A stretch of 64,000 bases of DNA from Thermovenabulum sp049723235 (lineage in GTDB: Bacteria > Bacillota > Thermosediminibacteria > Thermosediminibacterales > Thermosediminibacteraceae). Numbering within the stretch: position 1 is the stretch's first letter; each line of letters begins with the position of its first letter. Positions 34,546 to 44,073 of this stretch are shown here, piece by piece. Location: NCBI RefSeq assembly GCF_049723235.1, contig NZ_JBNARB010000013.1, forward strand, positions 3,700 through 67,699, given 5' to 3'. The notes beneath the pieces are model-generated. The model was given only the letters and a program-made list of their open reading frames with translations. It was not told the DNA's origin and did not search any database. The position numbers and the translations under genes are program-made.

Positions 34546-36921
34546 ATGCTGAAAAAACTTACCTTTGAAGACCTTTGCTCAAATTGCGACCCTTCCCTTC
34601 TGGAGTTTGAGACCACCGACCAGTTAGAGCCAATCTCCGACATCATAGGGCAGCAAAGGGCAATAAGGGCAATGGAATTCGGCCTTAAAATAACGAAAAA
34701 GGGTTATAACATATTCATAAGCGGGCCTACCGGTACCGGTAAAACCACCTATGCCAGGCTTGCAGTCTCTAAAGCGGCAAAAGAAAAAAGCGTTCCCGAG
34801 GATATAGTTTACGTTTTTAACTTTGCAAAACCCGAAAAACCAACAGCATTATTTTTAAGGGCAGGCATGGGATACGAATTAACTAAGGATATGGAAAAAC
34901 TCGTAAACGAGGTAAAAAGGGAAATACACAGGGTGTTTGACGATGAATCCTTCGAGGTACAGAGACAGGAAATAGTGGAAAAATACCAGAAAAAATCCGC
35001 TGAAATATTTGAGAAGTTAGACGAACAGGCGAAAGCCGAAGGCTTTATAATTCAAAGGAGCCCCCAGGGTTTTATAACGGTGCCCTTAAAAGAAGGTAAG
35101 CCCATGAGCCAGGAGGAATTTGATTCCCTCTCCGAGGAGGAAAGAAAGGAAATTGAAGAAAAGGGGAGAGGTTTACAGCCCAAATTGGACGAAGCCCTGC
35201 GCAGGGCAAGGATGGTGGACAAAGAAGCCAGGGAAGAACTGATGAAATTGGAAAGAAAAGTTGCTCTCGATGCGGTAAATCCCCTCTTTGAGGAAGTAAT
35301 ATCCAAATACGCCGAATTTGAGGGCGTTGTCAACTACCTGAAGGAAGTAAAAGACGACATGATAAAAAACTTAGCCGCATTAAAACAGGTGACCAGGGAC
35401 AAAACCGAAGAAATAAACGAGTTTACCGCAATCTTTACCCAGGGAATTCCAAAAGAGGAGTTTTTAACAAGGTATAGAGTGAACCTTTTTGTAGACAACA
35501 GAAACACAAAAGGTGCACCGGTGATTATAGAGACGAACCCCACCTACTACAACCTTTTCGGGAAAATAGAGGGCAAGGCCTCCTTCGGCACTGTGGTTAC
35601 CGATTTTACCATGATAAAAAGCGGCGCGGTGCACAGGGCAAGAGGGGGATACCTCATTATCCAGGCGGAAGACCTTTTCAAGGACCCCTTTGCTTGGGAC
35701 ACCTTAAAGCGCACCCTTAAAAACGGGGAAGCCCGCATAGAAAACATAGGAGAGCAGTACCGGGTAATACCCACGGTATCACTAAAACCCCAGCCCATTC
35801 CGGTAGATGTAAAAGTAATACTAATTGGTCCGTCCCTTTACTATTACCTTTTAAACGAATACGATGAAGACTTCAAAAAACTTTTCAAAATCCGCGTAGA
35901 CTTTGACGTGGAAATGGAAAAGACAAAGGAAAACCTGAAAAACTACGCTGCCTTCATATGCCACATATGCAAAAACGACGGACTTTTACACTTTGACAAA
36001 GAAGCCGTGGCAAAGGTAATTGACTACAGCTCCAGGCTTGCCGAGGATAAGACCAAACTTTCCACAAGATTTAACGATATCGTGGAGCTTTTGTACGAAG
36101 CCAGCACCTGGGCGGAAATAGAAGGATCGGACCTGGTAAAAAAACAGCATGTAATAAAAGCCATTGAGGAAAAAGCTTACCGCTCCAACCGGGTGGAAGA
36201 AAAACTCCTGAAAATGATAGAAAAAGGCGAAATAATAGTAGAAGTTTCGGGGCAAAAGGTTGGGCAGGTGAACGGACTTTCCGTTCTGGACGTAGGGGAC
36301 TACACCTTCGGCCAGCCTTCCAGAATCACCGCTACTACCTATCTTGGCGATGCAGGAGTAGTAAACATTGAAAGGGAAGTAAAGCTCTCGGGCAAGATTC
36401 ACGAAAAGGCGGTGCTTATACTTTCGGGCTTTTTGGGAGAAAAATACGCAAAAGACATGCCCCTTGCCCTTTCTGCCAGCATTACCTTCGAGCAAAACTA
36501 CGGAGGAGTGGAAGGCGACAGCGCCACCTGCGCCGAGCTAATAGCCCTCTTATCGAGTATTTCGGGAATACCCGTAAGGCAGGATATAGCCATTACCGGT
36601 TCCCTGGACCAGCACGGCAACGTCCAGCCTGTCGGCGGAGTAACCCATAAAATTGAAGGTTTTTATCACGCCTGCAAAATAAAAGGCCTAACAGGTACTC
36701 AGGGGGTAGTAATACCTTCAAAGAACATTGATAACCTCATGCTCAAAGAAGAAGTCCTCGAGGCAGTGAAGGAAGGCAAATTCCACATCTTTTGCGCCGA
36801 GACCATAGACGATGTAATAGAGATAATGACGGAAATGAAAGCCGAAGAATTCCATCAAAAAGTGAAGGAAGCCCTGAAAAACCTTGCAGAAAAAGCCAAG
36901 GAATTTTTTGACGGCGAATAA
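34546..36921 (+). CDS. Lon-family ATP-dependent protease (LonB-like AAA/LID/Lon_C architecture)
   Basis: The protein has 791 residues, with ATG behind AAAGGGGGTATTTT. An N-terminal AAA region carries Walker A SGPTGTGKTT (about residues 60-69), a long helical insertion (about 125-300) and a second part of the AAA domain (AVHRARGGYLIIQAEDL). The C-terminal Lon protease domain has the catalytic Ser659 in VEGDSATCAEL and Lys702 in GGVTHKIEG. This layout fits the bacterial LonB-like/archaeal-type branch rather than classical LonA. It is expected to degrade misfolded or regulatory proteins in the cytoplasm. It is probably monocistronic: 142 bp after pyrG with a terminator between, and about 280 bp before the S-layer gene. 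Confidence 0.92.
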   Translation: MLKKLTFEDLCSNCDPSLLEFETTDQLEPISDIIGQQRAIRAMEFGLKITKKGYNIFISGPTGTGKTTYARLAVSKAAKEKSVPEDIVYVFNFAKPEKPTALFLRAGMGYELTKDMEKLVNEVKREIHRVFDDESFEVQRQEIVEKYQKKSAEIFEKLDEQAKAEGFIIQRSPQGFITVPLKEGKPMSQEEFDSLSEEERKEIEEKGRGLQPKLDEALRRARMVDKEAREELMKLERKVALDAVNPLFEEVISKYAEFEGVVNYLKEVKDDMIKNLAALKQVTRDKTEEINEFTAIFTQGIPKEEFLTRYRVNLFVDNRNTKGAPVIIETNPTYYNLFGKIEGKASFGTVVTDFTMIKSGAVHRARGGYLIIQAEDLFKDPFAWDTLKRTLKNGEARIENIGEQYRVIPTVSLKPQPIPVDVKVILIGPSLYYYLLNEYDEDFKKLFKIRVDFDVEMEKTKENLKNYAAFICHICKNDGLLHFDKEAVAKVIDYSSRLAEDKTKLSTRFNDIVELLYEASTWAEIEGSDLVKKQHVIKAIEEKAYRSNRVEEKLLKMIEKGEIIVEVSGQKVGQVNGLSVLDVGDYTFGQPSRITATTYLGDAGVVNIEREVKLSGKIHEKAVLILSGFLGEKYAKDMPLALSASITFEQNYGGVEGDSATCAELIALLSSISGIPVRQDIAITGSLDQHGNVQPVGGVTHKIEGFYHACKIKGLTGTQGVVIPSKNIDNLMLKEEVLEAVKEGKFHIFCAETIDDVIEIMTEMKAEEFHQKVKEALKNLAEKAKEFFDGE

Positions 36922-37047
36922 AATTTTACCTTTTCGGAAGGAATTTCCTGAAAAATGAAGAATATAATTTATACCGGAACTTATCCAAAAAAATTTTTCA
37001 CAAATGTTACGCTATGTTACATTTCGTTTACAGTTGATTCTAACTTA

Positions 37048-37077
37048 TTGACGCAAAAGAAACCCCAATGCTATAAT
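37048..37077 (+). promoter_or_regulatory. Promoter of the S-layer gene
   Basis: TTGACG (37048-37053), an 18-bp spacer and a perfect TATAAT (37072-37077) form a strong sigma-A promoter. The start near 37085 leaves a leader of about 120 nt containing a small hairpin, TCTCAA/TTGAGA (37115-37130), and ending in GGAGG (37191-37195). The region 36922-37047 holds nothing else recognised. Confidence 0.75.
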
Positions 37078-37203
37078 ACCTTTAGAAGTTAAGCTCAGGG
37101 GGAATATCAAATCTTCTCAATCCTTTGAGAGGGGGGATAAGTAAGAAAATACAAGCTTTTATAAAATAAAATAAAATATATAAAAAATAAGGAGGATTTG
37201 GGT

Positions 37204-39537
37204 ATGAAATCAATTAAGAAGCTGCTGGCACTTGCGATTATTGCAACGTTAGTGCTCGGCTTAATGCCCGTTGCTTTTGCAGCACCGACGTTTCCTGATA
37301 CAGCCGGGAAGCCGTTTGAACAGGCTGTAGAGCAATTAAAAGCATTAGGCATTGTAGATGGATATCCTGATGGCACATACAAACCGGATGTGGTTGTAAC
37401 AAGAGCTCAAATGGCAAAGTTAATAGTTATTTCTCTTGGATTAAATAATGCAGCAGAAATTTCAAAAGGAATTACAATGTTTACAGATGTAAAATCAGAT
37501 CATTGGGCTTCTGGCTATATAAATGTTGCTTCAAGCTTAGGAATTATTGTTGGTTACCCCGATGGCACCTTCAAACCTGAAGCAACTGTATCTTATCCAG
37601 AAGCATTAACAATGTTGGTAAGAGCGCTTGGCTATAAAGACAGCGATCTTCCTGGTACATGGCCTACGAATTATCTTGTAAAAGCTTCAACTCTTGGAAT
37701 TACAAAAGATGTAACTGTAACTCTTGGCGGAGCGAATCGTGGCGATGTTGCGTCAATGTTAATGAACACATTAAAAACAAAAACTGTAAAACGTACTAAT
37801 GAAGGATTAGTAGAGGATGTTTTGCTATTATCAAAAATTGCTAAAGAAGCTACATATACCGTAATTGCTACTCCGGAAGTAGATTCAAATGTAGAAGCTG
37901 GTAAGGTTGTAACTAAGGAAGGTACAATTTCAGCAGGTTCAATTAATTTCAATGATTATTTGGGCAGAAAAGTAACTGTATTTGAAAAAGATGATAAACC
38001 TATCGTTGTTACAAAAGTTGAAGGAGATGTTGTTACAGTAGAGGCATCTAAGGATTCAGTTTCAGGAATAGTGTATTATAAGAAAGACGATAAAACTCCT
38101 TATGCTGAACTTAAGGTAGCTACAAATGCTAAAATGGTATATAATGGAACACTATATGATGTTAATTTTGGAGACATAAAAACTGGAGCAAAGGTTACTT
38201 TGATTGATACCGATTCTGACAAAACATATGATTACTTAATAGTTAAGTATTATGACGCACCTGTTGTAGTAGCAAAAGATGTTGTAGCTAATGCAACAAA
38301 GATATACACTGAAGGATCCACAATAAACCTTACTACTGATGATGAGGGTAAAGTAGATTTAAGTAAAGTTAATGTAAAAATAAATGGAGTTCCTGCAAAG
38401 CTCGAAAACATCAAGAAAGATGATGTCCTCTATATAGCAAAAGACAAAGAAACAAAAGCCAAAATGGAATTGTATGTAATTAGAAAGACTGTTAGTGGCA
38501 AATTCACAGAAATCAAAGATGGTAAATACGTTATCGGTGGAGTAGAATATGAAGTAATTAATGCAGCGGACAGCCTTTTAGGTAAGGACGTAAAAGCATT
38601 ACTTGGAGAAAATAATAAAATAGTTAAATTAGCAGAAGTATCAACAACAGCAGTTGAAAATTACGGTTATATTACCGTTACTGGAAAAGTATACGGAGCT
38701 TTTGGTGTAGAATCCTATCAGGTAAAAATGGTTAAGCCCGATGGCACAACAGCAGTATTAACAGTAGAAAAATCTAAAGTAGATGATGGTTATATTGATT
38801 TTAATGCAATAGCACCGGGATTTGTTAAGTATACAGTTAATGAAAAGAACGAAATCAATGCTCAACCTACACCAGTTACTTTAACGATATTGAGTGGTTA
38901 TACTGTAGACACTACAAATAATAAGTTAACAAAAGCCAATGCACCAACATATTACATTAATTCCGATACAGTTGTATACAATGTTGATGGTAGTACTGTA
39001 AAAGTAGTAAAATTTGCAGATTATGATTATACAGGAGTAACATTAAAGGTTCTTGTATCAGATGATAATTTAAACAATGTAAAATATTTAATTACTGAAG
39101 GAACTTTAACTTCTAAGACAGATACAGGAACAAAAGTATTTATTAAATCGGTATCCAAAATTGCAGACAATAAAGCTAGGTTCTATGCAGTTAAATTAGA
39201 TGGAACATCAGTAGCATATGACTCCACTTTAAATTATGCAGACTATACTACTGCTAAAGGAGTTTATTCCTTAACAATCGACAAGGATGGTAAAGTAACA
39301 AAAATAGAAGATATTATAAATGTTCCTAAAGATGAAGTATTAGCAAAGACATCAACAAGGATTAATATCGGTGGAACAGTATATGATTTGGCTTCAACAG
39401 TAACAGTATTTGATAAAGACGGTAATAAACTTACAATGGATGATATCGTAGTTAAGACAGATTATGTAGATGGTAGCCAAGTAAAAGCTTATAAGAATAC
39501 TGATGTAAAAATTGAAATAATAGTTATAGAACAGTAA
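37204..39537 (+). CDS. S-layer protein with three N-terminal SLH domains
   Basis: The protein has 777 residues from ATG 37204, 8 nt behind GGAGG. A TTG at 37198 would be too close. A classic signal peptide (MKSIKKLLALAIIATLVLG ... FAAP) is followed by three SLH domains at about residues 28-160 with GYPDGTYKPDVVVTRAQMAKL and GYPDGTFKPEATVSYPEALTM, then about 600 residues of beta-rich, Lys/Thr/Val-rich sequence. Its own strong promoter, long leader, terminator and biased A/T-ending codons unlike neighbours point to very high expression, as for a main S-layer subunit. SLH domains bind the wall polymer and the remainder builds the lattice. The paracrystalline role is inferred. Confidence 0.88.
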   Translation: MKSIKKLLALAIIATLVLGLMPVAFAAPTFPDTAGKPFEQAVEQLKALGIVDGYPDGTYKPDVVVTRAQMAKLIVISLGLNNAAEISKGITMFTDVKSDHWASGYINVASSLGIIVGYPDGTFKPEATVSYPEALTMLVRALGYKDSDLPGTWPTNYLVKASTLGITKDVTVTLGGANRGDVASMLMNTLKTKTVKRTNEGLVEDVLLLSKIAKEATYTVIATPEVDSNVEAGKVVTKEGTISAGSINFNDYLGRKVTVFEKDDKPIVVTKVEGDVVTVEASKDSVSGIVYYKKDDKTPYAELKVATNAKMVYNGTLYDVNFGDIKTGAKVTLIDTDSDKTYDYLIVKYYDAPVVVAKDVVANATKIYTEGSTINLTTDDEGKVDLSKVNVKINGVPAKLENIKKDDVLYIAKDKETKAKMELYVIRKTVSGKFTEIKDGKYVIGGVEYEVINAADSLLGKDVKALLGENNKIVKLAEVSTTAVENYGYITVTGKVYGAFGVESYQVKMVKPDGTTAVLTVEKSKVDDGYIDFNAIAPGFVKYTVNEKNEINAQPTPVTLTILSGYTVDTTNNKLTKANAPTYYINSDTVVYNVDGSTVKVVKFADYDYTGVTLKVLVSDDNLNNVKYLITEGTLTSKTDTGTKVFIKSVSKIADNKARFYAVKLDGTSVAYDSTLNYADYTTAKGVYSLTIDKDGKVTKIEDIINVPKDEVLAKTSTRINIGGTVYDLASTVTVFDKDGNKLTMDDIVVKTDYVDGSQVKAYKNTDVKIEIIVIEQ

Positions 39538-39544
39538 ATAATGC

Positions 39545-39573
39545 AAGGGGTGGAATATCCACCCCTTTATTTT
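39545..39573 (+). terminator. S-layer terminator, target site of the group II intron
   Basis: AAGGGGTGG (39545-39553) pairs perfectly with CCACCCCTT (39559-39567), followed by TATTTT, after which the intron begins at 39574. Confidence 0.85.
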
Positions 39574-41489
39574 GTGCGCGCGGCATGCCCGCGACCTTGA
39601 TGGTGAAAGTCCATTACGGGGGTTGATAGCACCAACCGTTAGCTGAAGGCAAGGGTGTCCACCGCGAGGTGGAATCTGAAGGAAGCCGGAAGCAAAATCC
39701 CGGTCCGACGAACAGGAACTGCATATAAGGCATATGTAAGCCGGACGAGTTTGCATAACAAAACGAAGTCCAATGCTATCCGAGGCTTACGGTGTAAATG
39801 CAGCGGATATATGGGAGGAAGGGGCGCGAGCTTACCCGCGGAGGTCTGATAGGGACGCTGTGGAGAAGAAATCGAAACGGCAACCCATACAGCGATGTAT
39901 GGCTGAACTATCAGAAGTCAGCAGAGGCCATAGTATATAGGTGGTCATGAACACCTGTAGAAGGGCCGAACATCAGAAAGTTCCGGAGACTTAAGAGATT
40001 CGAGAGGGATGCAAAGAAAGCAGACAACCCCATGGAAATGGGGGCTGACCGCAGGAAGTAAGGGTGGAACCCTGAGGTAATGCGGGAGCGCTGAGTATTC
40101 CTCCGGCATCAAAGAGAGGAAGGGACATTATGCAGGAAGTCCAGGAGAGGCTGCTTGAGGAAATACTTGACAGTGAAAACATGAACCTTGCATACAAGAG
40201 AGTAAAGGCCAATAAAGGGAGCCATGGAGTAGATGGAATGAAGGTAGATGAACTTCTACCTTATCTGAAGAAACATGGCAAAGAAATCAAGCAGTCAATA
40301 CTTGAGGGGAGATACACGCCCCAACCCGTAAAGAGGGTAGAAATACCCAAACCAGATGGGGGAGTTAGACTACTTGGGATACCTACGGTGCTTGACAGGA
40401 TGATACAACAAGCGATAGCGCAGGTGCTCAACCGAATATTTGACCCGAGCTTTTCAAAAAGCAGCTACGGATTCAGGCATGGTAAAGGAGCGCATCAAGC
40501 CATAATGGCGGCAAGAGAACACATAAAGCAAGGCAACAACTGGGTAGTGGACATAGACTTAGAAAAATTCTTCGACAGAGTAAACCATGACAAGCTGATG
40601 TCATTAGTAGCGAGGAAAGTAAGGGACAAGAGGGTGCTCAAGCTAATAAGGAAATATTTAGAATCTGGGATAATGCTAAACGGAATAAAAGTGAAGAATG
40701 AAGAAGGGACACCGCAGGGGGGGCCATTAAGCCCGCTCTTAGCCAACATAATGCTTGACGAATTGGACAAAGAGCTTGAGAGAAGGGGGCACAAATTCTG
40801 CAGGTATGCAGACGACTGCAACATATACGTAAAAAGCAAGAAAGCGGGACAAAGGGTAATGGAGAGCATAACCCGGTATATAGAGCAGGAGCTAAAGTTG
40901 AAAGTAAACAAGAACAAAAGTGCCGTAGATAGACCCAGTAAGAGGAAGTTTTTAGGATTCTCCTTCTACATAAAAGGAGGGGAAGTCAGGAACTTCATCC
41001 ATAAAAAGCCCATAGAGAGATTCAAGGATAAAGTTAGGGCAATCACATCAAGGAGCAACGGGAGAAGCATGGAATGGAGGAAAGAGAAACTAAACCAGCT
41101 GATAACAGGATGGGTAAATTACTTTAAAATAGCGGATATGAAGAACACAGCAAGGGAACTGGATGGATGGATAAGAAGGAGACTAAGGATGTGCTACTGG
41201 AAGCAATGGAAGAAGATAAAGACGAAGCATGACAATTTAGTCAGATTAGGGATAAACGATGTGAAAGCATGGGAGTATGCCAATACAAGAAAAGGCTATT
41301 GGAGGATATCCAACAGCCAGATATTAGCAACTTCCATAACTAACGAATACCTTGAAAAGGAAGGCTTTTTAAGTCTAACGAAGAGACTTTCGATGGCATA
41401 ATAAATTCTGATGAACCGCCGTATACCGAACGGTACGTACGGTGGTGTGAGAGGAGATAGGTAAAATAATTACCTACCTCCTACTCGAT
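39574..41489 (+). mobile_element. Group IIC (bacterial class C) intron, full length
   Basis: The element starts GTGCGCG at 39574, carries a maturase ORF in domain IV, and ends with a domain V hairpin (ACCGCCGTA 41415-41423 with TACGGTGGT 41438-41446) and domain VI (from about 41453) closing at ...ACTCGAT near 41489. The exact 3' base is uncertain by a few nucleotides. The total is about 1.9 kb. Insertion directly behind a rho-independent terminator and a maturase without endonuclease domain are the hallmarks of class C. A second copy with an identical 5' end starts at 63948. Confidence 0.88.
40130..41401 (+). CDS. ltrA: Group II intron reverse transcriptase/maturase
   Basis: The protein has 423 residues, with ATG behind AGAGAGGAAGGG. 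Reverse transcriptase motifs are present, with the catalytic YADD at about residue 226 (CRYADDCNIYV), GTPQGGPLSPLLANIMLDELD before it, and SSYGFRHGKGAHQAI-like finger motif. The maturase X/GIIM domain follows (IERFKDKVRAITSRSNGRS ... ITGWVNYFKIADMK). There is no HNH endonuclease domain, as expected for class C introns. It splices the intron RNA and copies it into new sites. The frame is intact, so the element may be active. Confidence 0.95.
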   Translation: MQEVQERLLEEILDSENMNLAYKRVKANKGSHGVDGMKVDELLPYLKKHGKEIKQSILEGRYTPQPVKRVEIPKPDGGVRLLGIPTVLDRMIQQAIAQVLNRIFDPSFSKSSYGFRHGKGAHQAIMAAREHIKQGNNWVVDIDLEKFFDRVNHDKLMSLVARKVRDKRVLKLIRKYLESGIMLNGIKVKNEEGTPQGGPLSPLLANIMLDELDKELERRGHKFCRYADDCNIYVKSKKAGQRVMESITRYIEQELKLKVNKNKSAVDRPSKRKFLGFSFYIKGGEVRNFIHKKPIERFKDKVRAITSRSNGRSMEWRKEKLNQLITGWVNYFKIADMKNTARELDGWIRRRLRMCYWKQWKKIKTKHDNLVRLGINDVKAWEYANTRKGYWRISNSQILATSITNEYLEKEGFLSLTKRLSMA

Positions 41490-41751
41490 TAGGACAAAAT
41501 TTTTAATGAAATTTTAGGTAAAAGCTGGATAGCATACTTCAAATCACAGCACTTATTAATTTCGAAAAAAATTTTTATAGAAAAATTTAATAACATAAGG
41601 AAGCTCATTAAAAATCTCATTCCCCAAACCCACCTCCTTCCTCACAAAAATTTAATAAATAATATATAAAATAATCACAATTAAATTAAAATTTTATCGT
41701 ATAATATATCTATAGTTTGATAATAAAACAATTTTTGCAGGAGGGATGGGT
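41490..41751 (+). other. AT-rich gap between intron and ABC operon
   Basis: No gene is visible. A -10-like TATAAT lies at 41700-41705 without a convincing -35 box, and AGGAGG (41739-41744) is the SD of the next gene. Confidence 0.4.
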
Positions 41752-43362
41752 TTGAAGTATAAAAGGTGGATAGCGGCTCTTTTGGTTGTAGCTCTTTTGG
41801 GAGCCGGAATTTTTTATTTTTTTAACAAAAATAAAGCAAAAAGTGCTTCAGGGGAAGTGTTTTACCCTATTAAGGTAATAAGGGGGAATATAGCTTCAAG
41901 CGTGAAGGGCTCGGGGAGGGTGGAACCGAACAGCATCTATACCATTTACCCTAAGGCAGCGGGAACTGTAAAGAAGCTATACGTAAAAGAAGGAGATGAG
42001 GTAAAAAAAGGAGATATCCTTTTTGAACTTGCAAATGAAGACGTGGATTTATCCTTGAGAAAGGCAGAACTTGCATTAAGACAGCAGAGGCTTTCGGCTG
42101 AAAGCGTCTTGAAGGATAAAAATAAAAAAGATGTGGTATCCGGTGTGGAAGGATACATAAAGCAAATATCGGTGAAGACGGGGGATCAGGTAAACAAAGG
42201 CACAACCCTTGCAACAATAGTGGTAAATCCCGATTCTACCATAATAAAGGCGCCGTTTAATGCTAACCAGATAAAAAATATGAAGGTAGGGCAGAAAGCT
42301 TCGGTTCTTTTTACCGATTCCCTGTACACTGTAGAGGGGAAAGTCAAAAGTATTCCTCAAAAGGGAGAGCTTCAAAGCTCGGGAGCGGTATATTATTATG
42401 TAGAAATTATTGTTGATGGAAGTTATTACATAGAAGGACAGGAAATTCCTGTTTCGGTGACGGTATATACCGATAAGGGTGCAGAGTATTCTATTGCTCA
42501 GGGTTATGTTTCGGCACCCGAAACCTATGATGTAAAAGCGGAAATAGCCGGGTACATAAGCGGTGTTTATGTAACGGAAAATTCGAAGGTTAAAAAAGGG
42601 GAAAAACTTTTTACTATAAGCTCGGAAGATCTCGACAGGCAAATAGAATCATCGCTTTTATCCCTTCAGCAGGCAGAATTGGATTATCAGCAAAAATTAA
42701 AGCAGAGGGAAGACCTCATATACCGCTCGCCCATTAATGGAAAAGTAATTGATTTAAATATTAAAGAAGGGGAAGACCTTACCGAGTCTCAGGTAAATTC
42801 CAGCAATGGTGTGTTGACCGTTGCGGATTTTTCAAAAATGAAGATTTCCTTTTCGGTAGATGAAGTAGATGTGGTAAAGATAAAACCCGGAATGAAGGCG
42901 AAAATTACCTTTGATGCTTTAAATAATAGAGCAGTAGAAGGGACAGTAGAAAAGGTTTCAAACATAGGGGTTACCCAGAACGACGTTACCACCTATGAGG
43001 TGACGGTTGTAGCTGAGCCAATTGATGGAGTAAAAAGCGGAATGAATGCAACGGTTGAGATTACCTTTGAGCAAAAAGAAAATACGCTTATATTGCCGCA
43101 GATTGCTCTAAGGACGATAAACGGCAGATACTTTGTAAGAGTTCCTGCCGATAATCAGGGAAACAATGGGAAAAATAACCAGAACAATTCTACCATGAAA
43201 GAAGTAAGAGTAGGAATTTCCAACGGAGAGTACGTGGAGATACTGGAAGGGCTGAAGGAAGGCGATACGGTGCTGATAACCGCTTCTCAATCGGGCACCA
43301 GCAACACCTTTCAGAATCGAAGGATGAACCAGCCGCCCATCATGATCCGGCAGGGAAGATAG
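41752..43362 (+). CDS. HlyD/MacA-type adaptor protein with two biotinyl-lipoyl modules
   Basis: The protein has 536 residues from TTG 41752 (MKYKRW). The ATG at 41746 leaves only 1 nt to AGGAGG. A single N-terminal membrane anchor (IAALLVVALLGAGIFYFF) precedes an extracellular part. Two lipoyl/barrel-sandwich modules occur: VKKLYVKEGDEVKKGDILFEL (first, followed by IIKAPFN) and YISGVYVTENSKVKKGEKLFTI with a coiled hairpin and YRSPINGKVIDLNIKEGEDL (second). Canonical MacA has one module in about 370 residues, so this is a doubled adaptor. The C-terminus ends with the usual ALRTINGRYFVRV ... LKEGDTVLI membrane-proximal domain. It is encoded with an ATPase and a MacB-like permease and probably links them in export of peptides, lipids or antibiotics. 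The substrate is unknown. Confidence 0.86.
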   Translation: MKYKRWIAALLVVALLGAGIFYFFNKNKAKSASGEVFYPIKVIRGNIASSVKGSGRVEPNSIYTIYPKAAGTVKKLYVKEGDEVKKGDILFELANEDVDLSLRKAELALRQQRLSAESVLKDKNKKDVVSGVEGYIKQISVKTGDQVNKGTTLATIVVNPDSTIIKAPFNANQIKNMKVGQKASVLFTDSLYTVEGKVKSIPQKGELQSSGAVYYYVEIIVDGSYYIEGQEIPVSVTVYTDKGAEYSIAQGYVSAPETYDVKAEIAGYISGVYVTENSKVKKGEKLFTISSEDLDRQIESSLLSLQQAELDYQQKLKQREDLIYRSPINGKVIDLNIKEGEDLTESQVNSSNGVLTVADFSKMKISFSVDEVDVVKIKPGMKAKITFDALNNRAVEGTVEKVSNIGVTQNDVTTYEVTVVAEPIDGVKSGMNATVEITFEQKENTLILPQIALRTINGRYFVRVPADNQGNNGKNNQNNSTMKEVRVGISNGEYVEILEGLKEGDTVLITASQSGTSNTFQNRRMNQPPIMIRQGR

Positions 43363-43380
43363 TGACGGGAGGAGATAATA

Positions 43381-44073
43381 TTGATAGAGCTGAAAGGTGT
43401 TAGAAAGGTTTACGGTAAAGAAAAAAATGAATTTGCGGTGCTGGAAGACGTAAATTTAAAAATAGAAGCCGGGGAGTACGCATCTATAATAGGCCCTTCG
43501 GGCTCGGGGAAAACCACTTTGATGAACATTCTCGGGTTTATCGACGTGCCTTCTTCGGGAGAGTATTACTTTGAAGGAAAGCTAACGAGTAAGCTCGGGG
43601 ATTTAGAACTTTCCAGAATAAGAAACAAAAAAATCGGCTTTGTTTTTCAAAGTTTTAACCTGATCGCCGAGCTTACTGCACTTGAAAACGTGGAACTTCC
43701 CATGATTTATGCAAATATAAGCCCCAAAAAAAGGCTTGCCCGGGCAAGGGAACTTTTAAGTCTTGTAGGGCTGTCGGACAGAATGCACCATAAGCCTTTA
43801 GAGCTTTCGGGGGGACAGCAGCAAAGGGTAGCCATTGCGAGGGCGTTAGCACTGGATCCACCGCTTCTTTTAGCGGATGAGCCGACGGGCAACCTGGATT
43901 CCAGATCGGGAAGGGAAATTATCGATCTTTTGGAGGGACTAAACCGGGAAGGAAAAACAGTAGTTATAATTACCCACGATCGGGAGATAGCCGCAAGGAC
44001 CAAAAGAAGGATTGAAATACTGGACGGCAGGATAGTCCGGGATGAAAGGGCGGAGAGAGAAAAATGCCGGTAA
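43381..44073 (+). CDS. ABC transporter ATPase, MacB/LolD type
   Basis: The protein has 230 residues with a TTG start behind GGGAGGAGA, 18 bp after the adaptor gene. Walker A GPSGSGKTT, Q-loop FVFQSFNLIAELTALENV, signature LSGGQQQRVAIARALA, Walker B LLLADEPTGNLDS and switch HD are all intact. The C-terminal DGRIVRDE pattern is typical of the MacB/LolD group. It powers the permease whose gene overlaps its 3' end by 10 bp. Cytoplasmic side of the membrane. Confidence 0.94.
   Translation: MIELKGVRKVYGKEKNEFAVLEDVNLKIEAGEYASIIGPSGSGKTTLMNILGFIDVPSSGEYYFEGKLTSKLGDLELSRIRNKKIGFVFQSFNLIAELTALENVELPMIYANISPKKRLARARELLSLVGLSDRMHHKPLELSGGQQQRVAIARALALDPPLLLADEPTGNLDSRSGREIIDLLEGLNREGKTVVIITHDREIAARTKRRIEILDGRIVRDERAEREKCR

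Noticed and set aside
39394..39849. Open frames at the S-layer 3' end and intron 5' region
   Set aside because: The sequence is intron RNA domains I-III; the frames are accidental.
39574..40129. Considered as a CRISPR leader or a large riboswitch
   Set aside because: The GTGCGCG start, terminator-adjacent position, downstream maturase and domain V identify a group II intron.
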